Assembly: GCA_947311845.1 (NCBI GenBank)
Contig: CAMZMU010000075.1
Coordinates: 22,796,577-22,860,576 of the forward strand
DNA length: 64,000 nt
From: Poa pratensis
Taxonomy: Eukaryota; Streptophyta; Magnoliopsida; Poales; Poaceae
Direction of reading: 5' to 3'
Each line of letters starts with the position of its first letter. The stretch's first letter is position 1. The notes under the pieces were generated by a model, which ran no database searches, was not told the origin of the DNA, and saw nothing but the letters and a program-made list of their open reading frames with translations. A program made the position numbers and the translations under genes. Below, one piece after another: positions 56,330 through 64,000 of this stretch.

Positions 56330-57302
56330 AAACTGGGAAATATTCGCATGGTGCCCAGCTGATATGCCAGGTGTCCCCAGAGAGTTCGCCGAGCATTCTC
56401 TACAACTCAAGCCAGGGTCTAGACCAGTCAAGCAAACTATGCGCCGTGTTTCCGATCCCAAAAGAGGTGCAATCGAGGCAGAAGTTGATAGGTTACTTGC
56501 TGCAAAGTTCATTCGAGAAATCAAAAAGGCAGACTGGGTTGCTAACCCTGTACTGGTCGAAAAGAAGCACTCAGACACCCTGCGGATGTGTGTAGATTTT
56601 ACAGCCCTAAACAAATGCTGTCCAAAAGATCACTTTCCATTACCACGAATCGATCAGATCATCGACTCAACAGCAGGATGCGCTCGGTTATCATTTTTGG
56701 ATGCATATTCAGGATACCATCAAATTCGGATGAAAGAAGAAGACGAAGACAAAACAGCATTCATAACCCCACTCGGGGTCTACTGCTACACAACCATGCC
56801 TTTCGGGCTCAAAAACGCAGGCGCAACTTACCAGCGCATGATGCAAAACTGTCTACAAGAACAGATAGGACGCAATGTTCAGGTCTACGTCGACGACATC
56901 GTCATCAAGACTGAAAAGGAGGACACATTAATCAGTGATCTACAGGAGACATTCAAGAATCTCAATCGATACAACATCAAGCTTAACCCAAAGAAATGCA
57001 CCTTCGGTGTCCCAGCTGGACAACTCTTGGGTTATTTGATATCTGCACGTGGAATCGAAGCAGACCCAGAAAAGATACAAGCTATACTCACAATGAAGAG
57101 ACCTACCAAACTCCATGAGGTACAGCAGCTAGCTGGTCGAGTAGCAGCACTCAGTCGATTCATCAGCAAACTAGGCGAAAAAGCACTTCCATTTTACAAA
57201 TTGATGAAGAAAGCAGACAAGTTCGAGTGGACGGATGAAGCTGAAGCAGCTTTCTCGAACTCAAAAAGATGCTCACAAGCCGCCAATCCTCGTAGCACCT
57301 AA
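56330..57302 (+). pseudogene. Gypsy reverse transcriptase
   Basis: RT motifs are complete and in order: PVKQTMRRV, MCVDFTALNKCCPKDHFPLP, FLDAYSGYHQI, MPFGLKNAGATYQRMM, the catalytic [10 protein letters not shown], and LNPKKCTFGV with GYLISARGIEADP. The frame runs into RNase H and ends at 57302 because of a shift near 57260. The catalytic Asp pair is intact. Confidence 0.9.
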
Positions 57303-59430
57303 GGAAAATGAGCCACTCTACCTATACATCTCAGCCACCAATCGAGTGGTCAGCACCGTGCTGGTGGTTGACCGCATGGAAGAAGGACATAGTCAAAGCA
57401 TACAGAGGCCAGTATATTACGTAAGTGAAGTTCTTTCCCCGTCCAAACAGCGGTACCCGCAATATCAGAAATTGGCGTACGCCGTATTTATGACATCAAG
57501 AAAGCTGGCGCACTACTTCACAGAACACCCGATAACGGTGGTCAATAAATCAGCGATTGGAGACGTCCTCACAAACCCCAACGCAACGGGGCGAGTAGCA
57601 AAATGGCTCATCGAGCTGGGACCACTAGGAATCAAGTACGAACACCCGAAAGCCATCAAATCACAAGTCCTACCCGATTTTCACACCGAGTGGGTAGAAG
57701 CTCAATTGCCAGGGGTACCTGACGTATCAAATTCCTGGACCATGTATTTCGATGGGTCCAAAAAGAATGAAGGAGCAGGAGCGGGCGTCATACTCATATC
57801 ACCAAAAGGCGACAAACTGCGCTATATCTTGCAAATGGGTTTCGAGTTCCCATCAAATAACGAGGCCGAATACGAAGGTCTAATCCATGGCATGCGCATG
57901 GCAAAAGCCATGGGATGCACTCGACTAATGATTTATGGCGACTCTAACTTAGTTGTGCAGCAAACAATGAAGGCCTGTGATGCAATCGCAGACAACATGA
58001 TCGCTTATCGGGATTTGTACAACATAATGGAGGGCAGCTTCGATGGCTGCGAACTACGACACATAGGGAGAGAAAGCAATGAAGAGGCTGACAAATTAGC
58101 CAACATTGCTTCCACAAAAGCACCAGTCCCGCCGGGTGTTTTCTTTGAACGAATAGAGCGTAGGTCAATCGACAAACGACCATCGACCACGACAGCAGCT
58201 ACAGACAAGAGCAAAGCGCCAAGCACAGAGGATCCTCCGATTGAGGTACTTCTCATTGAGCCAATATGGACTCAACCTTTTCTCGCATACATACTTCGCA
58301 ATGAACTACCAGAAGATACAAACGAGGCCAGACGCGTCACTCGACGAGCAAAAGCATACACCATCATAAACGGTGAGTTGTACAAACGCAGCACCTCAGG
58401 TATGTTCCAAAGATGCATTGCACTCGAAGATGGCAAGGATCTCCTTCGGGACATTCATGCCGGTACTTGCGGGCACCACGCGGGCAGTCGATCACTCGTA
58501 GCCAAAGCCTTCCGAGCAGGGTTTTACTGGCCTACAGCGCTAAGGGACGCAGAGGACATAGTCAAAAGATGTATTGGTTGCCAGAAGTTCGCTTCCAAGC
58601 CACATGCACCCGCATCAGCGCTAAAAACCATACCATTAGCATGGCCTTTTGCCCAATGGGGACTTGACATGGTGGGACCACTGAAGAAATCATCAAAAGG
58701 AGGTCATACTCACTTACTAGTGGCAGTCGACAAATTCACCAAATGGATCGAAGCTATCCCCATCACAAGCTCAACAGCTTCTACGGCAGTTCGTTTCATA
58801 CAATCGATCATGTATCGATTTGGAGTAATGGATAGCATCATAACTGATAATGGTACAAACTTCACGGCGGAAGAGTTCAAATCCTTTTGCAAGGAACAAA
58901 ACATCAAACTAAACTACGCTTCTGTGGCACATCCACAATCCAATGGGCAGGTCGAAAAGGCCAATGGACTCGTATGCAGTGGCATCAAAAAGAGACTCTT
59001 AGTACCACTCAAAAGGGCCGCGGGTGCATGGGTAGATGAACTTCCATCAGTACTATGGAGCTTACGGACCACCCCAAACGCCTCCACACAGTATACACCG
59101 TTCTTCATGGTCTATGGTGCGGAAGCAGTGTTACCATCCGACGTCAAGTTTAATGCACCACGGTGGAAGCATATGAAGAAAACGACGCGAACAAGGCACT
59201 CGAAGACGCAGCCGATTTGCTGGAAGAAGCACGCAATACGGCTTTGGCACGAACAGCCGTTTATCAACAAGACCTCCGCAACTACCATAGTCGTCGATTA
59301 CGCACACGGTCCTTCATGGTGGGAGACTTGGTGCTGCGGGAGAAACAGAAGAAAGTCCATAAACTTGCATCACCATGGGAAGGACCTTACATCGTCACAG
59401 AAGTCATCGAAGGAGGAGCCTATCGATTGA
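57235..59430 (+). pseudogene. Gypsy RNase H, second RNase H and integrase
   Basis: From about 57260 the frame holds the ordinary gypsy RNase H (VSTVLVVDRMEE, YPQYQKLAYAVFMTSRKL). A second archaeal-type RNase H follows at residues ~170-290 (MYFDGSKKNEGAGAGV, NNEAEYEGLIHGM, YGDSNLVVQQ, ESNEEADKLA). Integrase then starts with its HHCC zinc finger (CGHHAGSRSL, CIGCQKF) and the DDE core: LDMVGP, TDNGTNF and QSNGQVEKANG. The dual RNase H is the Tat signature. A shift near 59160 moves the C-terminus into another frame. Confidence 0.9.
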
Positions 59431-59501
59431 AGAACGCAAAGACGGGCGAAGTAGCATCAAACCCATGGAACGTGGCGCACCTGCGTCGGTTCTATGCATA
59501 G
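59163..59501 (+). pseudogene. Gypsy integrase C-terminal domain
   Basis: This frame continues integrase after the shift, with YQQDLRNYHSRRLRTRSF, GDLVLRE and the GPY/F-type motif WEGPYIVTEVIEGGAYRL, ending WNVAHLRRFYA at 59499-59501. GPY/F domains bind DNA and support integrase multimers. Confidence 0.85.
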
Positions 59502-61324
59502 ATCTCTTAACCTCATATGTAATAGCACATAAGGTCAAAGAATCAGCAAGTTTCAGACGCACTCTTTTCCCTTACCAGGGTACTTAAGGGGACTGGAAGG
59601 TTTTAATGAGGCGGCTTGCTGATCGAACACATATTTCGAATAAAGATACATGTTCCTCCATATTTCTCATATATGCTTTTACCTACTCAAACACTCGGGG
59701 CTCGATCATAAAAACATAAGCATCAAAATTCTAGCTCAAAAATCAGTGAACACAAAGACTTACAGCCCACTCGACATACTCGGGGGCTGGGTCAAACAGA
59801 AAACCCAAACCCCACTCGACATACTCGGGGGCTGGGTCAAACAGAAAACCAAACCCACTCGACATGCTCGGGGGCTGGGTCAAACAGAAAACCAAACCCA
59901 CTCGACATGCTCGGGGGCTGAGTCAAACAGGAAACACAAACCCACTCGAAAACTCGGGACCTGGCACAAATCAAAAACACAGATGTGTTACCCGAGGACT
60001 GCCCCGATTATACCATGATAAGTCGGGTCCAAAATAAAAACGGCGTCTTCTGCGGTCAAAATCTGAACATTGGGCCCACACAGACACGTCTTGTCAAAAC
60101 GGCGAGCGCACGCCTAAGACGTCACGAATGACGTCAGGGGCAGAGACAACGTCCATTCGAGTGGTGGGTTCGAGACTACAATCGACAAAAGGATTCGACT
60201 AGCAAAGGTACTCCCATGGGAGCATATCAAAAATTTCTTGCGATTGATCAAAAAGGAGCAAAATTATTGAGATTATCCTCTACTTCAAACGAAATAAAGC
60301 ATAATCTCGGGGGCTACTCCCATGGGAGCGCTGACGCGCTCCCGTAGATTTCAAAGACAAAATATTTCGATTGACAAAAAGCAGTATAGAAGGATGATTT
60401 GAGATTGTCCTCTATTGCAAGACAATAAACCACAATCTCGGGGCTACTCCCATGGGAGCGCTGTCGCGCTCCCATAGATTTCAAAACAAGGTAAGAAAAT
60501 TCACTCGACTACAGACTCGATTAAAATGCATTAAGTACTTCACAAATCAAAGAATCAAACTTCATAAATTCCCGACTATGCCAATCGCAGATGTTTCGGA
60601 TGCTGCATACGCAAATGCAAAGGTAAGACCCGCCGAGCAATCGAGATGGGCCGAGGGACGCTCCAACAGTGTTTTCCCTTGAAATTTTCCGTGTCAACAG
60701 ACATGATGAAAATCCTGACGGACGCGTTAGGTATCAAAAGTTAAACTGCAGAACGAATCAGTAAGACCTACAACGGCCTGAGTCGAGTCTGTCCAGTATG
60801 TTCCAGCTTCGAGTCCGGGGACTCGAACCTGATTGAAGGCTAGTATGGTTTCGCCCAAATGTGCGGTTAACTGAGCTCGATTTTCGAGTAAATCAGGCCT
60901 ACTATGTCAATATCCCTAGGCAAAAGTTGCAAAAGTGTTCCAGCTTCGAGTCCGGGGACTCGAACCTGATTGAAGGCTAGTATGGTTTCGCCCAAATGTG
61001 CGGTTAACTGAGCTCGATTTTCGAGTGAATCAGGCCTACTATGTCAATATCCCTAGGCAAAATCTTTCGACTGCGTTTCAGGCTCGAATCCAGGGACTCG
61101 AGTCTGACTGAAGACTAGTAAGGTTTTTGCTCAAGTAAGCAGTTAACTGAGCTCGATATTCGAGTGAGTCAGGCCTACTATGTTAATATCCCTTGGTTCA
61201 CATACGCATACAATCGAAACAAATTAAGAGTAGAAGGACTACGTCGGATCAGGAGTATAAAAGCAAAGACTATGACGTGCATGATGAAGGGAGCACATGC
61301 TCGATTCTTCGAGTCAAGCAAGTA
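59502..61324. repeat. Repetitive 3' non-coding region of the gypsy element
   Basis: Three arrays occur. About five units of 43-45 bp lie at 59767-59975, each with CCACTCGACATRCTCGGGGG. Two full units plus one part, about 131 bp, lie at 60210-60480, each with a CCCATGGGAGCGCTG hairpin. Three units of 137-138 bp lie at about 60798-61200, with TTCCAGCTTCGAGTCCGGGG; the third is diverged. Five exact CTCGGGGGCT strings (59779, 59824, 59867, 59910, 60306) copy the polypurine tract. Confidence 0.88.
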
Positions 61325-61336
61325 CTCGGGGGCTAA
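61325..61336 (+). other. Gypsy polypurine tract
   Basis: CTCGGGGGCTAA directly precedes the 3' LTR. Its G-run is repeated several times upstream. Confidence 0.7.
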
Positions 61337-61809
61337 TGACGAGGTTATACTCTGCGGGTACCCCAGCTTAAGGGTACTTGGTGCACGTAATGATCAAAGA
61401 AGCCCAAAGATTAATCGAAGCCCACGAAGGAAGGCCTGAGACGAAGAGTGTTTTCCAAGTTAGATCAAGTTATGGTCGGTTAAGACTTTCCATACATGTA
61501 ACCTTGGTCGGTTATGTTTCCTGAGACCCAGCCTCCTATATAAAGGCTGGGAGGGTGATCGATCAAGGCAAGGAATCCATAGCCACCAAAACCTCGACGA
61601 GATCAGCTGCTCGTCGAACCCTTGTAACCTTCATATTCATACCATAAACACAGACAAGCAGGAAGTAGGGGTTTTACCTCACTCGAGGGCCCTGAACCTG
61701 GGTAAATCCAGCTTGTCAGCCGTCGATTCCACCGATACTACGCGTTCTCTACCACACAATCAACCCTAGGTGTAGCAACCATGGGAATTGCCGAGGGCAC
61801 ACCTCGACA
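61337..61809 (+). repeat. Gypsy 3' LTR
   Basis: 473 bp with the same TATA box at 61537-61545. It could drive read-through into the LINE remains downstream. Confidence 0.94.
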
Positions 61810-61814
61810 CTACA

Positions 61815-63620
61815 ACCTTAGCAAACATTTTTGGGTGTCCACTGGGAAACTTTCCGATCAAATATCTTGGTGTGCCACTGCACTTTGAGAAGCTGTCTAG
61901 GGCAAACCTACAGCCGCTCATAGATAAGATCCTGAAAAGAATTGCAGGATGGAGGAGGAAGCTGTTGTCTTATGCGGCAAGAGTTATTCTCATCCGAACC
62001 TGCATAGCTAGCATCCCTATTTATCTGCTTTCCTTTTTTAAATTTCCCAAGTGGGCCTTGGAGCTGATAAATACACAGATGGCGAATTGTCTGTGGAATG
62101 ATTTTGAGGGGCATAGGAAAGTTCACTTAGCTAGTTGGAAATTTATCTGTATGAAAAAAGAATTTGGTGGTTTGGGAATCCCAGATCTGGCTAATGTCAA
62201 TCTCTGTTTACTCAGTTCTTGGGTAAAAAGATACATAAAAGATGAAGGTAAACTTTGGAGAACCCTTGTAGATAATAAGTACAACACCCAAAATCCTAAT
62301 ATTTCTGTTGCAAACCGGGAGCTACCTCCCAGTTTTGGAAAGGAATTCTCTGGGCAGTGAATGCCCTCAAATTTGGATATAGGTGGAAAATTGGTAATGG
62401 GAACCAGGTGCGCTTTTGGGAGGACACCTGGTTCGGCACTTCCCCACTGGCAGTTCAGTTTTTTCATTTGTTTTCCATTTGCAATGAGCACGGTAAAACT
62501 GTAGCTCAACTGGTAGATGGAGAAAACTTAAAGTTAACCTTTAGGAGGAACTTCTCGAGTAGGATGATGCAACAATGGCATGAGCTAAAAGGTTGTTGCC
62601 GGTAGTATTGTCTTTACTCAAGAGAGTGATGCTTTGATTTGGCAGTTTGACAACAAAGGAGAGTATTCTTGCTCCTCGCTTTATGCTGTGATTAATTTTA
62701 GAGGTGTTCAACCTGAGCATATTCCTGCTGTGTGGAAACTCAATGTTCCACCCAGGATTCATATTTTCCTTTGGCTTCTGGCACGTAATAAACTCATGAC
62801 TAGAGATAACATCAAGAAAAGGGGCATGCATAAACCAGAAGATTGCGTCTTCTGTTCTGAAAAAGAATCAGTTGTCCACCTTTTCTTTGAGTGTTTTGTA
62901 GCTAAGCAGGTGTGGAGTGAGGTTGCTTCGCAATTTGGGGCTGGGATTGGTGTAGATTTCCTCTCTGTTGCTAAATTTTGGATAGCTAACAAACAACACA
63001 CTGCTTTAAATTCAATTTGTGCCTGTGTATTATGGAGCCTTTGGAAAATTCGTAACAGTCTGATCTTTGATGGTCAAACTTGGTTGGGCCTGAAGCAGGT
63101 ATGGAGTTTGATTCTAAACTCGCTGAGAAACTGGGAGACGATTCTCAAGGAGGAGGCGAAGACGAAGACTGGGATCTTCTGTCGGAGAATGAGCATCCTC
63201 GTCCGAGAACTCCCACAACTGGAGAATGGCTGAGAAGTGATCGCTGGGCAAATGGTGATCCAAAATCCCCAGAGCTCAAGAAGATGGCGGGCCCTGGGAC
63301 ATGGGCCTCCCCCACGTCGACGCTGGTGACGCCATTCGCACCCTCCCCGCTCGCCTACGAGCTGGGTGCTTGATGCAAGAGAGACAAGCTGGAGGCGGCC
63401 CTAGTGCTGATCCTCAACTGAAAGTGTTTTGTTTAGTTCTCATTAAAAGTTAGTTCTATTCAGACTTGTCCGACCCCTCATGGGATGAGGGCTTTTGTAC
63501 TAGCTGCAGTGCTGCTGTTTTTGCTTCAGTTTCGAACGCGTTTGCGTCATTTCTGTAACTGGTCAGACCTGTGATGGTTTCATTCAATAAATGGGGCCGG
63601 GGGGATCCCCTGTTTTTCTA
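61815..63620 (+). pseudogene. LINE ORF2, C-terminal part and 3' tail (downstream of the gypsy insertion)
   Basis: The frame carries the end of RT (KYLGVPLHFEKLSRANL), the connection domain (GLGIPDLANVNLCLLSSWVK) and the zf-RVT region (EDCVFCSEKESVVHLFFEC). It is broken near 62350 and near 62605, so three frames share it, ending at the TGA at 63231-63233. The 3' UTR runs to about 63620. No poly(A) or target duplication could be assigned with confidence. Confidence 0.85.
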
Positions 63621-63676
63621 AAGATTTTTCCAACCTGTGCTGCAACTGACCTATGTAGTTTAAATATCGGTTTTGC

Positions 63677-63700
63677 TAATTCTCAATCGATTGAGAATTA
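63677..63700. repeat. Perfect 24-bp palindrome
   Basis: TAATTCTCAATCGATTGAGAATTA equals its own complement. It looks like two MITE ends facing each other at the left edge of the terminal foldback element. Confidence 0.9.
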
Positions 63701-64000
63701 TCTTAGTTCTCAATCGCATGACGTCATCAGTTGCAAGTCCACTTGCAACTGATTTGGACCATTAGATTTGCTTCGTGATTCGTGCATCAGTTGCAAGTCA
63801 ACATGCAACTGGTATTTGATGACGTCATGTGAATGAGAACTAAGTTAATTCTCATTCGTCTGAGTTGCAAGTGGACTTGCAACTGATTCCGACCGTTTGA
63901 TTTGCTTCGTGATTCGTGCTAATTATGAGTTGCAACTTGGCTTGCAACTGAAATTGATGACATCATGTGAATGAGAACTAAGTTAATTCTCATTCGCCTG
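63688..64000. mobile_element. Dimeric foldback MITE reaching the window edge
   Basis: Unit 63688-63858 has inverted ends of about 42 bp (left CGATTGAGAATTATCTTAG, complemented right CGAATGAGAATTAACTTAG), each ending in ATGACGTCATC. A second tandem unit from 63859, offset about 135 bp, shares GATTTGCTTCGTGATTCGTG and the right end but lacks the left one. The superfamily is not clear since no target duplication could be read. Confidence 0.7.

Larger units (their letters stand above)
52197..61809 (+). mobile_element. Ty3/gypsy Tat-lineage LTR retrotransposon (9.6 kb), young
   Basis: LTRs 52197-52668 and 61337-61809 start TGACGAGG and end CTCGACA. The duplication CTACA (52192-52196, 61810-61814) splits a LINE. 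Order on the plus strand is gag, protease, RT, RNase H, an additional archaeal-type RNase H, integrase, then 1.8 kb of repetitive non-coding sequence. RT before integrase is the gypsy order, and the second RNase H plus long 3' region point to the Tat branch (RIRE2/Retand-like). The LTRs differ by three substitutions and one indel. At 1.3e-8 per site per year that is about 0.25 million years. Confidence 0.93.

Noticed and set aside
60798..61200. CRISPR-like or satellite centromeric repeat
   Set aside because: Only three 137-bp units, confined to the 3' non-coding part of one gypsy element.

Overview
The window is a retroelement-rich stretch of a plant nuclear genome, most likely a grass (Poaceae, probably Pooideae). 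The evidence is GC-rich first exons with ordinary plant GT-AG introns, Stowaway, Tourist and CACTA transposons with grass-type ends, short tRNA-iMet-primed Copia elements, and a dual-RNase-H Ty3/gypsy (Tat-lineage) element. The species cannot be named from sequence alone. Most of the window is transposon; three host loci and one broken gene copy lie in a gene island at about 26.7-43.6 kb.

1-26.4 kb is one nest. The oldest layer is a minus-strand Copia element (copia-1), seen at 1-1800 and 23883-26443. It was split by a 22-kb LTR element (1801-23882, target duplication AGGAT) with 2.6-kb LTRs and only a gag-like gene. That element was then hit by a second Copia (copia-2, 3720-8500), a CACTA transposon carrying a PHD-finger gene fragment (8773-10241), a PIF/Harbinger-type element (11707-12864) and a 3.7-kb LTR-like unit (14399-18105). 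The second LTR (21263-23882) still holds the empty sites for copia-2 and CACTA, so those two boundaries are proven inside the window.

26.4-43.6 kb is the gene island. It holds a small three-exon gene for a predicted mitochondrial, single-membrane-span protein with one internal stop (26751-27515), a LINE fragment, the 3' exons of a STRAP-like WD40 gene (29035-30142, frameshifted), an ARM/TPR-repeat gene (32239-35186, one apparent 1-base deletion) and an intact RING E3 ligase gene of the MND1-interacting-protein-1 type (39602-43542). The region upstream of the RING gene is tandemly duplicated.

43.7-51.7 kb holds a complete Helitron inserted just behind the RING gene, a second copy of the same Helitron family with an unclear far end, a 375-bp Mutator-type foldback element with a 9-bp target duplication, and a Tourist element.

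51.8-63.6 kb is a 5'-truncated LINE split by a young Ty3/gypsy Tat-lineage element (52197-61809; LTRs differ by 3 substitutions and 1 indel). Its coding region is broken by frameshifts and its 3' non-coding region carries tandem repeats, several containing copies of its own polypurine tract. The window ends in a dimeric foldback MITE.

Nothing here is a multi-gene operon-like system. The most interesting items are the gene-capturing CACTA element, the gag-only giant LTR element, the duplicated upstream region of the RING gene, the recurrent TGACGTCA motif across unrelated transposons, and the repeated polypurine-tract copies in the gypsy element.
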